A stretch of DNA of 64,000 nt from Methanofollis aquaemaris (GTDB lineage Archaea; Halobacteriota; Methanomicrobia; Methanomicrobiales; Methanofollaceae): positions 558,001 through 622,000 of the forward strand of contig NZ_CP036172.1 in NCBI RefSeq assembly GCF_017357525.1, given 5' to 3'. The notes under the pieces are model-generated. The model had not been told where the DNA came from. It made no database searches and saw only the letters and a program-made list of their open reading frames with translations. A program made the translations under genes and the position numbers. This document shows positions 8,401 through 16,595 of this stretch, one piece after another; position 1 is the stretch's first letter, and each line of letters begins with the position of its first letter.

Positions 8401-9559
8401 ATGTTCCGAGCCCCGATCAGGTCGGCATGAAGCGAGTGTCCACAACATTCGCAGACAAACGATTTCCTGTGCCTGTTGTTCTTGCTGATATGATTGCATC
8501 GAGGACAGGTCTGAGAGGTATAGGCCGGATCGACGTGAACCGTTGATATGCCTTTTTCCCCTGCTTTGTACTCGATAAAGGACTGAAGTTCAAAGAACGC
8601 CCAGGAGTGATGTGTATATCTCTGCTTCTTCGAGGTTTCTGTCCGATCCCTGATCCCGGAAAGATCCTCCAGTCCAATCACATCAACATTGTTCTGAACA
8701 GCAAACTCAACAATCTCCTTAGAAACACGGTGGTTCATATCAGTCATAAGCCGTCTCTCCCGGCCAGAGAGGTGGTTCAGCATCCTCTTTGCCGACCGGG
8801 TGCCCTTCGACTGCAACCGTTTCCGCATGTTAGAATAGATGTTTCGGAGATCCTTGGCTTTCCCGCCACAGAAAAACCGACACTTTTTGTCGGTTGTCGA
8901 GGCAACCGCAAGGAAGGTCTGGCCCACATCAACCCCCATGAAAGTCGATGACTCCATAACCTCACGGGTCTTGGTCTCCCTCTCACAACAGAGGTGGAAG
9001 TAATACGTCCCGTCCTGGTGTTTCACCAACTTTGAAGCTCCAAACTTCCACGATCCGTCGAGATATTGCTCCATGTGAGAATACCGGAAGAAATGATACT
9101 TTCTTCGGCCTTCGAGGGTGGTAAGCCCGATCTCGTCTCTGTCGAGAGTGAAGTCCCGTCCGAAGGAGAAGGTCATCGTGCTGGGGGTGTATGTGATCTG
9201 CTGCCACGTGGTCTTCTTTGCCTTGATCTGCTTCTGGAGTGTCTGGTAGGTTCCCGTGACCTGTCGGACGACGTTGCAGGACATCTGGGACTTGAGACCA
9301 ATCTGTTCCCGGAGGGTCGGGTAGACGATCTTCTGGAGGGCAGCAGAACCCCTGGGTTTCCCGAGTTTGTACACGACCGCAGAGACGTAATTCATCCCCT
9401 CGGTGTAGGCCTGTACCGTCCGGTCAAGGAGATCGGTATCAGGACAGTCCATCTTGAGGATGACAGTCTTTGTGGTGAGCACATAGGCCTATTTCACTCA
9501 AAAGTATTAGGGTTATGTGCGTGAACTGCAAGTCCTCCACGGCCTGAAGACCGGGGACT
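8273..9559 (-). mobile_element. Stand-alone tnpB element (IS200/IS605 superfamily, IS1341-like)
   Basis: The element carries only tnpB; no Y1 transposase (tnpA) is nearby. On the 3' side of tnpB is a hairpin at 8287-8306 (CCCCGTCC, loop TTCA, GGGCGGGG) followed by TAGTTGAC, a right-end form common in archaeal IS605-type elements. On the 5' side, 9531-9559 (AGTCC...GGACT) forms a similar hairpin with the shared CCTGAAGACCGGGG core in the same orientation, as expected for a left end. Exact boundaries are estimates; mobilisation would need TnpA from elsewhere. Confidence 0.65.
8316..9482 (-). CDS. tnpB: RNA-guided endonuclease TnpB
   Basis: 388 aa, full length for TnpB. The RuvC catalytic acids look intact: D185 (GVDVGQ), E272 (IGLEDLSG) and D354 (HADLIGARN). 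The zinc ribbon between the second and third motifs is present (CPRC 326-329, CECC 344-347). The N-terminal OrfB helix-turn-helix/WED-like region precedes it. TnpB uses an RNA from its own right end to cut matching DNA next to a short motif, which helps its element persist. No frameshift is seen, so the enzyme may be active. Confidence 0.92.
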   Translation of the reverse strand: MLTTKTVILKMDCPDTDLLDRTVQAYTEGMNYVSAVVYKLGKPRGSAALQKIVYPTLREQIGLKSQMSCNVVRQVTGTYQTLQKQIKAKKTTWQQITYTPSTMTFSFGRDFTLDRDEIGLTTLEGRRKYHFFRYSHMEQYLDGSWKFGASKLVKHQDGTYYFHLCCERETKTREVMESSTFMGVDVGQTFLAVASTTDKKCRFFCGGKAKDLRNIYSNMRKRLQSKGTRSAKRMLNHLSGRERRLMTDMNHRVSKEIVEFAVQNNVDVIGLEDLSGIRDRTETSKKQRYTHHSWAFFELQSFIEYKAGEKGISTVHVDPAYTSQTCPRCNHISKNNRHRKSFVCECCGHSLHADLIGARNIESRARTYRYTLEVQGCSQPPTRELSTR

Positions 9560-9621
9560 CCTTGCGGAGATGGTTGAAGTTTTCTACAGAGCCCAAAACC
9601 CTACAAACCCCAAAAAAAGTA

Positions 9622-10644
9622 TTAGATCAATCCGCGGCACGCGAGGAAGTAGGCCATCAGGGTTTCGAGCCCCCAGATGTACTCGGCGGCATCGACCGAT
9701 CGGATCTGCCTGCCGATCTCTCGCACGCGCCGGTGGTCCTCCTCCCACTCCTCCATAAGGCGTTCCTCCACTTTCGCCTCCCTGAGATAGGAGAGGAAGG
9801 CTGCATCGTCACCCGAGGCACGGTGAGCAGCGATGTCGGCGGGCGTGATGAGTCCATAGGCCAGCGCCCAGCTCATCACCCCGGAGGAGTAGTCGCCCTC
9901 CTCGACCTCCCGCTCCCAGGTGCCGACCCAGTTTCCGATCCTGACCATCTGTTGGCCGTACCAGACCAGTTCCCGGAGATGAGGGAGGTCTTCCTGCCTG
10001 AGGGCGGGTGAGTACAGGGCGTCCACGGTCCCACAGATGTAGATGGTCATGTTGTGCGAGTTGTAGGAGAGGTTCTCGGCATGGCTGATCGCCTCGGGGT
10101 GCCGGTTGATGAGGTAGGCATACCAGAACGAGTTCCAGGTCTGGGCAAGGTCGAAGAAGAAGAGGTCGCCGAACTCGGCCCAGCGCGGGGCCGCTTCCAC
10201 CCGGGCGTAGATTTCATCAAAGAGGGTGGCGAGGTAACGGACCCGGTGCGCCTCTTCGGGCGTCAGGTCTGTTGGTATCTCCAGATCGTCGCGCCTGAAC
10301 GGAACCTGGAGCATCACCTCAAGCAACCGCCGGTTCTGGTGTCGGTCGGAGACGTCGTCGGTCACGGTGGTGGCCAGGATGATGAAGAGTTTGACCAGCG
10401 CCGCGTCCCTGCGGCATGCCGGCGGGACCGAGGAGAAGCCGAATGCCGGATCCTGATCGTACAGGATCTTCCAGCACCACTGCCAGAGGAACCGGTTCCT
10501 CTCCCCAAAATGTTCCTCATATTCGGGGAGGACGGCCACAAACTCTTCCGGAAGTCCGACCGCTGCGATCCCCTCTCTCAACAAGCCTTTTTCGGTGTCT
10601 GCATAGGTGCAGACCGCACTGATCACTGTTTCGTTATCGAGCAT
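9622..10644 (-). CDS. Putative class I terpene synthase-fold protein
   Basis: 340 aa, the normal length for a microbial class I terpene cyclase. An Asp-rich motif DDVSD (96-100) sits after a hydrophobic helix. About 140 residues later comes NWVGTWERE (238-246), which fits the N-x3-S/T-x3-E (NSE/DTE) Mg2+ site, followed by EEGDYSSGV as in known cyclases. Between them are long aromatic helices. Such enzymes ionise prenyl diphosphates to make cyclic terpenes in the cytosol. The start at 10644 is supported by AGGAGATG just upstream. Product unknown; a prenyl-binding protein without cyclase activity is an alternative. Motif spacing is read directly, function is inference. Confidence 0.6.
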   Translation of the reverse strand: MLDNETVISAVCTYADTEKGLLREGIAAVGLPEEFVAVLPEYEEHFGERNRFLWQWCWKILYDQDPAFGFSSVPPACRRDAALVKLFIILATTVTDDVSDRHQNRRLLEVMLQVPFRRDDLEIPTDLTPEEAHRVRYLATLFDEIYARVEAAPRWAEFGDLFFFDLAQTWNSFWYAYLINRHPEAISHAENLSYNSHNMTIYICGTVDALYSPALRQEDLPHLRELVWYGQQMVRIGNWVGTWEREVEEGDYSSGVMSWALAYGLITPADIAAHRASGDDAAFLSYLREAKVEERLMEEWEEDHRRVREIGRQIRSVDAAEYIWGLETLMAYFLACRGLI

Positions 10645-10773
10645 CTCAGCATCTCCTGAAAAGACCGGGCCGGAAGAGAGGACTGGGGGGTCAGGACCAT
10701 CGGGGCCTGGCCGGACACTTCGGTGTGCTGGCGGGGGGTTCAGGCACCCGGTCTGGATCCTGATCGGGCCATC

Positions 10774-10797
10774 AAAGATATAAATATATTTATCAAA
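10774..10797 (-). promoter_or_regulatory. TATA-rich palindromic promoter upstream of the terpene synthase-like gene
   Basis: AAGATATAAATATATTTATC contains the perfect 14-bp palindrome ATAAATATATTTAT (10780-10793). It is the only AT-rich block in this spacer and would serve the leftward gene, leaving a leader of roughly 110 bases. A regulator could compete at the palindrome. Confidence 0.4.
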
Positions 10798-10828
10798 TAA
10801 TAAACCGGACCCGATGGTTCTGTATTGA

Positions 10829-11581
10829 TTATACGTGACCGCAAATACCGTGATTTCCATGAAGAAGACAGGAACACTTCACGGCCTTCACCGCCCGGGA
10901 AACGGTGTGCACTGCGGGATCGGTGGCCATGAAATGGACGGTCCCTTTCTTGAGGTGAGCGAGGAGATCTTCTGGTCCCTCGAAGGGTTCGAGTTCAACA
11001 AAGGTGCGGCAGAGTTCGAAGGGGAGGTGGGCATCCGAACCGACCGAGAGCATTTTTTTGTGGGTCCGGCCGTACGCCTGGGCCGCACGATTCGCCTCCG
11101 GCGAGATGTTCCTGGCATTGTAGCCCTCGATGATGTCGACCCGACCGATGATCTCTTCAAGGGCGCGCCTCTCGATGGCGCTTGACCTGAAGGCGCAGAA
11201 GGGGTGGGGGACGATCGAGATGGCACCCTGCGCCCGGATCAGGTCGACGGTCTCGGCGGCGGGGAGGCCCGGTGGGATCTCCTCGGTGAGGAAGGCGCCG
11301 ATCACCTCCCCTTCGGCCGTCGAGATCTCCTCGGCGCGGATGAAGGGTACGTCGGGGTCGGTCTCCCTGATCCGGCGGTAGACCTCTTCGGAGCCGCGGA
11401 CGGTGTCGTGGTCGCAGACCAGTGCCAGAACCCGGTGCGTCTGCCATGCCCGGACGACGGCATCCGCCCCTACCACGGCGTCGGGCGAGTGGGAGGTGTG
11501 GACATGCATGTCAAGCCCGATGCACTCACTGTCTGTGTCAGTCGTCTGAAAGCGATCAGCGGGTGTGGTCCTCGATGACAT
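10829..11581 (-). CDS. PHP-domain metal-dependent phosphoesterase
   Basis: 250 aa. The PHP signature starts at MHVHTSHSPDA (His26, His28); VCDHDTVRG, HPFCAF and VGSDAH complete the metal ligands. PHP proteins without a polymerase act as phosphoesterases on nucleotides or sugar phosphates. The start at 11581 is preferred: a TATA-like CTATACTT lies 24-31 bases upstream and the longer frame begins inside the divergent neighbour. It is same-strand with, and upstream of, the terpene synthase-like gene, though a promoter-like block sits between them. Family confident, substrate unknown. Confidence 0.85.
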   Translation of the reverse strand: MSSRTTPADRFQTTDTDSECIGLDMHVHTSHSPDAVVGADAVVRAWQTHRVLALVCDHDTVRGSEEVYRRIRETDPDVPFIRAEEISTAEGEVIGAFLTEEIPPGLPAAETVDLIRAQGAISIVPHPFCAFRSSAIERRALEEIIGRVDIIEGYNARNISPEANRAAQAYGRTHKKMLSVGSDAHLPFELCRTFVELEPFEGPEDLLAHLKKGTVHFMATDPAVHTVSRAVKAVKCSCLLHGNHGICGHV

Positions 11582-11710
11582 GAATATAGATTGTTGGCCC
11601 GGAAGTATAGAGATGCTCCACTTAGTTTCCGGAGCACCCAATAAAATATAGAGGAGGTGGCCGCGTTCGACCGCCATCCGTATATGCCAGGAACGGCAGG
11701 AACATCCCAT

Positions 11711-12781
11711 ATGGATATGATCCGGATCCTGGGTGCAGGCCCGGCCGGGCTCTCGGCGGCCGTCACCCTGGCGAAGGCGGGGTACAATGTGGAGGTGTAC
11801 GAAAAACGGGAGGACGCCGGGATGCGCTTCAAGGGCGATCTCCAGGGCCTGGAAAACTGGTCGGATCCCACCGACGTCATCGAGCGCCTCGAAATGATCG
11901 GGATCAGGCCCGCGTTCGAGCACCGCCCCTACCCCTGTCTCTCAGTCTCCGACGGTCAGGAAGTGCTCCCCTTTGCCTGTCAGAAACCTGCCTTCTATCT
12001 GGTCAGGCGGGGGAGCGAACCCGGCAGTCTTGACCATGCCCTCAAAGAGCAGGCCCACGATGCCGGGGCCGAGATCAGGTTCAATGAGACCCTCCCGGAG
12101 GAGAAAGCCGACATCGTGGCCACCGGTCCCGACAGGCGGGGGGTGCATGCCGTCGCAAAGGGCTACACCTTCTCGACCTCGATGGACGACCTTGCCTACG
12201 GGCTTGTCAATACCGCCGCCTCCAGAAACGGGTATGCCTACCTCCTGGTGATGAACGGCCGCGGCTGCCTCTGCACGATGCTGACCAGGTGCTTCGATGA
12301 GGCGGGGGCCTGCCTGGCAGAGGCCGAGCAGACCTTCTCCAGACTTGTCGACCTGGAGGTGCGGGATCCAGAACCCTGCGGTGGGGTGGGGAGGTTTGTC
12401 CTGCCGCCGCACTTCCAGGATCAGGGAAGACGGTACGCCGGGGAGGCTGCCGGCCTCCAGGACCCCTTCTGGGGTTTTGGGATCCTGTACGCCCTCAGGT
12501 CCGGCCACCTCGCCGCGCAGAGTATCATCAAGGACCTCGACTACGGCCACGCCGCAGAGGAGGCCTTCGGCGATCTGCTGAAGGCGGGGGTGGTCAACCG
12601 CTACCTCTGGGACCGGTATGGTCCGGAGAATTATGCCGGGATCTACCGGAGGCTCAGGGGAGTGACAGACCCGCTGCCGTACCTCCGTTCATTCTACACC
12701 TTCAACACCTACCAGAGGTTGCTGTATCGCAAGGCAAGACGGCACATGAAGGAGCGGTACGGGACAGTGCCGGCGGCATGA
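11711..12781 (+). CDS. FAD-dependent oxidoreductase of the geranylgeranyl-reductase family
   Basis: 356 aa. The N-terminal dinucleotide-binding motif ILGAGPAGLSAA binds FAD. Near residue 190 NGYAYLLVMNGRG occupies the place of the family's substrate-contact motif (GYGWVFPKG type) but has lost its Trp-x-Phe-Pro. The C-terminal GEAAGLQDPFWGFGI matches the FAD motif GDAAG...GGGI in altered form. Family members saturate prenyl chains of membrane lipids or quinones. The divergence makes another isoprenoid or unrelated substrate possible. Start 11711 is chosen because gtatatgcc lies about 22 bases upstream (leaderless). Divergent from the PHP gene with a shared 129-bp promoter region. Confidence 0.72.
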   Translation: MDMIRILGAGPAGLSAAVTLAKAGYNVEVYEKREDAGMRFKGDLQGLENWSDPTDVIERLEMIGIRPAFEHRPYPCLSVSDGQEVLPFACQKPAFYLVRRGSEPGSLDHALKEQAHDAGAEIRFNETLPEEKADIVATGPDRRGVHAVAKGYTFSTSMDDLAYGLVNTAASRNGYAYLLVMNGRGCLCTMLTRCFDEAGACLAEAEQTFSRLVDLEVRDPEPCGGVGRFVLPPHFQDQGRRYAGEAAGLQDPFWGFGILYALRSGHLAAQSIIKDLDYGHAAEEAFGDLLKAGVVNRYLWDRYGPENYAGIYRRLRGVTDPLPYLRSFYTFNTYQRLLYRKARRHMKERYGTVPAA

Positions 12782-12869
12782 GGTCTCCGGGAAAGTTCTA
12801 GACTCATTAGTTCACGAAAAATTATGATCTGACCCAGATCCAATGGAACCCCTCGTATGAGGAAAGGGT

Positions 12870-13250
12870 TTTGTTGGGCTCTGTAAAATTCCTCTTCAGG
12901 AGTGAACATCGGGGGCTGACCACACCCTTGCCCCTGCATGAAGGATCGACGGAGGACACGATCACCCTCTGAACGATTCACCCCCCTCTGCCTTCCCGTC
13001 CTTATCGGAGCGCCCCCGGCGTGAAGATGGGGGACGGCGTGATGATCAGGCGTGCCGCCCTCAATCGTAGAATCTTCACCGCCGTCTTGCGCCGGGGGGC
13101 GGCAATTGAACAGTATCATTCAGGTGCCCTGTTGCGAGGAGAGGGATCAAGTATCCCTCCGCACTCTGGAGAACTGCAACGAGATATTTTCATCACGTAT
13201 GCTTGAACCCGGGGCTCATGCCTAGTTCTACAGAACTGAAAAATGAGAGA
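12870..13250. repeat. Copy of the mosaic intergenic repeat family
   Basis: The 12782-13361 gap has no gene. The copy starts with GGGCTCTGTAAAATTCCTCT plus the 'ctgaccacacccttgcccct' block. It lacks half of the core palindrome (only GCGCCCCCGGCGTGAAGATG at about 13010), has the TTGCGCCGGGGGGCGGCAAT arm, and ends in an inverted terminal module CGTATGCTTGAACCCGGGGC followed by CTCATGCC...TTCTACAG. So it is bounded by one module of each type. Confidence 0.75.
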
Positions 13251-13361
13251 AGTACTGAGACCACACCGTTATGAGGGGGTACCCCTCTCCCCTGCCATTT
13301 CCCTCCCAAACGGATTTTTCGCAAACTATTTGTACACATCTGGAACCACTATCTGGGATAA

Positions 13362-13910
13362 ATGGACCCCCAACCTTCACCCCCTGGAGTCAAGGATCAC
13401 GATGAACAGAGTTTGATCGAGCGGACGATCGAGACATGTCTCTGGAACTCTCGCTTCATCGTGTTGCTTGCCGTCGTTTTTGGGATCTTAAGTGCGGTCG
13501 TGCTTTTTATCTCGGGTTCGATCGAGGTCGTCACGACCCTGACGCACAGCATCTCGATCGCCGATGCCTCAGTCATGCATGAGGAGATCCTGATCGGGAT
13601 CGTCGGGGCCATCGATTTCTATCTGATCGGTGTCGTGCTGTTGATCTTCAGTTTCGGGATCTACGAACTCTTCATCTCAAAGATCGATATCGCACGCAAA
13701 GAAGGAGATTACAACAACATCCTCGAGATCTATACCCTCGACGACCTCAAAAGCAAGATCATCAAGGTCATCATCATGGTGCTGATCGTCAGTTTCTTCC
13801 AGCGGGTGCTCACGATGGAGTTCAATACCTCACAGGACATGCTCTTCATGGCTCTCTCGATCCTGGCGATCTCGCTTGGCGTCTATTTCATGCACAAGCA
13901 CAGGGTTTGA
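13362..13910 (+). CDS. YqhA family (UPF0114) membrane protein
   Basis: 182 aa with four predicted membrane helices (around residues 33-53, 82-105, 130-147 and 155-175). The family-typical segment FYLIGVVLLIFSFGIYELFI is followed by KIDIARKE and by DDLKSKIIKVIIMVLIVSFF. UPF0114 proteins are conserved in bacteria and archaea, but no biochemical role is firmly known. Single gene, flanked by repeat DNA on the left and converging on the sequon-rich secreted protein gene. Confidence 0.82.
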   Translation: MDPQPSPPGVKDHDEQSLIERTIETCLWNSRFIVLLAVVFGILSAVVLFISGSIEVVTTLTHSISIADASVMHEEILIGIVGAIDFYLIGVVLLIFSFGIYELFISKIDIARKEGDYNNILEIYTLDDLKSKIIKVIIMVLIVSFFQRVLTMEFNTSQDMLFMALSILAISLGVYFMHKHRV

Positions 13911-14000
13911 AGGGCCAGGAAAACAGGCACCCCCCATTCTTTCAGATCGTTTTTGCGTCACGGTTCAAAAAAGAAGAGAGATCATTTCGGCATTCCTGCA

Positions 14001-15038
14001 TTAACTCTGGACATCGGCACCTGCCGGTGCGTACGCCGGGTAGGTCTGGATATTGCGGATGTTTGCCTGAGTCATGTTGTCGACGGTCTGCGGGTAGGAG
14101 ATGCCCTGTGCAATCCCCTCGCCCCATGGTGCGATGGTGATGCAGCGGAACGCGAGACCTTCGTTCACCATGTCAGGAATGATCGGCTCTGCAGACTGGT
14201 AGTGGATGATGATCGGCTCGACGGCGGGCTCAGGCTCGATGACGATCGGTTCCGGTTCGATAGTGACATTCTCGTCGACGGTCACATTTTCATCAACGGT
14301 GACGTTTTCATCGACCGTCACATTCTCGTCAACGGTGATATTTTCATCGACGGTCACGTTTTCATCGACGGTCACATTCTCACCATCGGTCATGTTCTCA
14401 TCGCCGGTGACATTTTCACCATCAGTGATGTTCTCATCGACGGTCGCGTTCTCACCATTGGTCATGTTCTCATCCATCTGAGCCATGAAAACACCCGAGT
14501 AATTCATTAAAGTCTCATCGGTGACATTCTCCATGGTCTCGTTGGTCACGTTGATGTTGTAGTCACCATAGACGAAGAGCGCACCCGCAGGCACGACCTT
14601 CCCTTCCTCGCCTCCCCAGGTACCATAGAGTGTCGTCTCGTTCTCGATCGTCACCATGAATCCGCCGTCACGCAGCACCCACCCCTCCATCGGGACATCC
14701 ATGCCGGTGATATAGTAGACCCTGTACTCATTCCTCGGGTCGACACCGAATGCGACCGGTTCAGGGACTGTGGTGAAGTTCATGCCGAAGGTCTCCTCAA
14801 AGTAGGCCGTCGCCTCGTCTCTGGTCGTGTTGATCTCCTCGTCTGTGCGGCCCATGATATCCTTGTGGAACCACATCGCAAGATCGCCTTCCTCGGGCGG
14901 GACAGACGGGTCATACTGCCCGGTTGCCATCGCGACGACGACTTTAAAGTCGTCCTCTTCGACAGCAGTGACGGCACCCACCCCGAGGACCGCGATGGCC
15001 ACCAGAACAAGTGACGCCACAAGTGTTTTTCGCATCAT
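14001..15038 (-). CDS. Secreted protein with a tandem array of N-glycosylation sequons
   Basis: 345 aa. Residues 1-26 are a classic signal peptide ending around VTAVEE. A folded domain (about 27-165) follows. Residues ~190-262 are a six-residue repeat of the type NVTVDE, and a C-terminal domain after a PEP-rich linker ends the protein. I count 20 N-x-S/T sequons, 12 of them in the repeat array. Archaeal AglB glycosylates such sites, so the array should form a rigid, acidic, heavily glycosylated rod, as in surface-layer or adhesion proteins. No C-terminal anchor is seen. Family not recognised. Confidence 0.75.
   Translation of the reverse strand: MMRKTLVASLVLVAIAVLGVGAVTAVEEDDFKVVVAMATGQYDPSVPPEEGDLAMWFHKDIMGRTDEEINTTRDEATAYFEETFGMNFTTVPEPVAFGVDPRNEYRVYYITGMDVPMEGWVLRDGGFMVTIENETTLYGTWGGEEGKVVPAGALFVYGDYNINVTNETMENVTDETLMNYSGVFMAQMDENMTNGENATVDENITDGENVTGDENMTDGENVTVDENVTVDENITVDENVTVDENVTVDENVTVDENVTIEPEPIVIEPEPAVEPIIIHYQSAEPIIPDMVNEGLAFRCITIAPWGEGIAQGISYPQTVDNMTQANIRNIQTYPAYAPAGADVQS
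14263..14478 (-). repeat. Twelve in-frame 18-bp tandem repeats encoding sequons
   Basis: Exactly twelve 18-base units (first gtgacattctcgtcgacg, last at 14461) lie in register with the reading frame. Units differ mostly at third positions and at the GD/NG/VD variants, so selection keeps the peptide pattern. Length variation between strains by slippage or recombination is expected. Confidence 0.9.
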
Positions 15039-15571
15039 TATTCCATTCCCCCTCGTGTTTCGGCCAGAATATGGCCATCTTATCTCCCGGAACCGGAAAT
15101 TATGTACGCCTCAACCGGCAAACCAGTTAAAGACCGATTTCCTGCTCGGAAGGTTTACCCACATGGATGCGTCCCGATATATACTTTCTCCAACATCCAT
15201 GAAATCCGAAAATCGTGGCCCATAATTGTCGCATCCGACAGGGCGACATGATGAAAAATCCATGAATCTCAGTGCGGCGACCCCCACCAGGTGTCAGCAG
15301 ATTGACGAACATAGACCATACCGGGCCCCTCGCCCTCGCTCCCCCCATAAAAACACATTGAATTTATGATAGTGGCCATCCCAGAACCCTCTTCTGAACG
15401 ACGAGGTACTCTGTTCCCGTCCGCGGCCCTGTCGTGAGGAGAGGGATCAAGGGACTTTACACAGTCCATAGATCGTTCATATCAGATGCAGAGAGAACCC
15501 CATCACCCCCGACACAGTCCCGGTCCAATGGGCAGAGTCAGTTTCATATAATTCCAGGAACAGGTGCGGGC
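15039..15571. other. Intergenic region with divergent promoters and a decayed repeat fragment
   Basis: No gene seen. cgatatatactttc (about 15176-15189) is a TATA-like block. GTCGTGAGGAGAGGGATCAA at 15432-15451 matches the tail block of the mosaic repeat seen at 13130 and 45260, so an old fragment remains. gtttcatataatt at 15541-15553 is a plausible TATA box for the next gene, whose ATG at 15572 lies about 25 bases downstream. Confidence 0.45.
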
Positions 15572-16552
15572 ATGAGCATCAACTATGGACCACTCTCTCT
15601 CGCGTGCCTGCTCGTCCTCTGCCTCTGCACCGCGGGCACGGCCCATGTCCCGGTCCAGGGCGGAGAGAACGATCACCTCGACCATGCCCTCCCGGTCGAG
15701 AACCCGGAAAAATCCTGGGTGGTCTACGACACCCTCCCGCCTGGTGGCGGGGTGAAATACTATCGCTTCGATCTTAAGGAGGGAGATGAACTCCGCCTCG
15801 GCCTCTTCACTCCGGACCACACCGCCTCACCACCGACACTGGTGGTGATGGAGCCGGAGGTCGCAGGATCAGGTGCCACTCCGTCCGGTGTCGAGATCCC
15901 TCCCGACGCCGCGGCCGTCGTCGTGGAGAGTGCTCCCCCTGATCAACCTGAGTACGAACCCTTCACCCCCTCGGCACTCTATCCTGTGGCGGCGTACACC
16001 CTCGTCGCCACCGTGCCAGGCACCTATTATGCCGCCGTCGCCGGGGACGAAGGGAACTTCGGGCTCTCGGTCGGATTCAGGGAGGAGTTCTCTCCCTCCG
16101 AGTGGCTCGGCGTCCCGCTCTCGGTGGTCGGGGTCCATCTCTGGGAGGGGCAGTCTCCGGCCCTGGTCTTCGGCCCCCTGGTACTGGCCCTGGCCATCGG
16201 GGCCGTCTTCCTCGCCCGGGCACCGCGGCGCCCCGATCTGCCCGGACTCCTGGCCCTTGCGGCCGGGCTTCTGTACATCGGCGGGGGGGCGATGGTCCTC
16301 CTCCAGATGGGGATCGCCATCGCGCAGACCGGATGGGCCGTTGCAGCCCTCTTCACCCTCATCTTCGCCCTCGGCCCGATGCTCCTCGGGGTCGTCGCCC
16401 TCAGGGCAGGGAGGGAGAGGGAGCGGAAGGGCTTTGTCCTGAAGATGGCCGGCGTCGGGCTGCTCGGCTTCCTCCTCTGGGCTGGATTGGTCGTCGGGCC
16501 GATCCTTGCCCTGGCCGCGGCCCTGGCTGGCGCCCTCAGAAGAGGTGGGTAG
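15572..16552 (+). CDS. Exported multi-pass membrane protein, function unknown
   Basis: 326 aa. A signal peptide (about residues 7-25, ending CTAGTAH) precedes a ~180-residue extracellular beta-type domain. That domain has KYYRFDLKEGDELRLGLFTP and later PGTYYAAVAGDEGNFGLSVGF, a pattern like pre-peptidase C-terminal or sugar-binding jelly-roll modules. Four or five membrane helices fill the C-terminal ~130 residues. This looks like an outward-facing sensor or scaffold. Start 15572 is chosen by the signal peptide and the TATA box 20-30 bases upstream. No named family recognised. Confidence 0.7.
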   Translation: MSINYGPLSLACLLVLCLCTAGTAHVPVQGGENDHLDHALPVENPEKSWVVYDTLPPGGGVKYYRFDLKEGDELRLGLFTPDHTASPPTLVVMEPEVAGSGATPSGVEIPPDAAAVVVESAPPDQPEYEPFTPSALYPVAAYTLVATVPGTYYAAVAGDEGNFGLSVGFREEFSPSEWLGVPLSVVGVHLWEGQSPALVFGPLVLALAIGAVFLARAPRRPDLPGLLALAAGLLYIGGGAMVLLQMGIAIAQTGWAVAALFTLIFALGPMLLGVVALRAGRERERKGFVLKMAGVGLLGFLLWAGLVVGPILALAAALAGALRRGG

Positions 16553-16595
16553 CGGGATACCGTTATCCTGCCATGCGTCGTAAGATAGCAGAATT

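Noticed and set aside
11657-11710. Upstream extension of the geranylgeranyl-reductase-like gene
   Set aside because: The TATA-like gtatatgcc lies inside this extension and the FAD-binding strand begins right after ATG 11711.
13021-13206. Short frames inside repeat copies (also 24602-25030 and 46219-47235)
   Set aside because: They follow the repeat modules, lack ribosome sites and are not shared as proteins among copies.
14263-14478. Regular 18-bp tandem repeats considered as a CRISPR or satellite
   Set aside because: There are no spacers; the period is a multiple of three in frame with a protein repeat, so it is coding.
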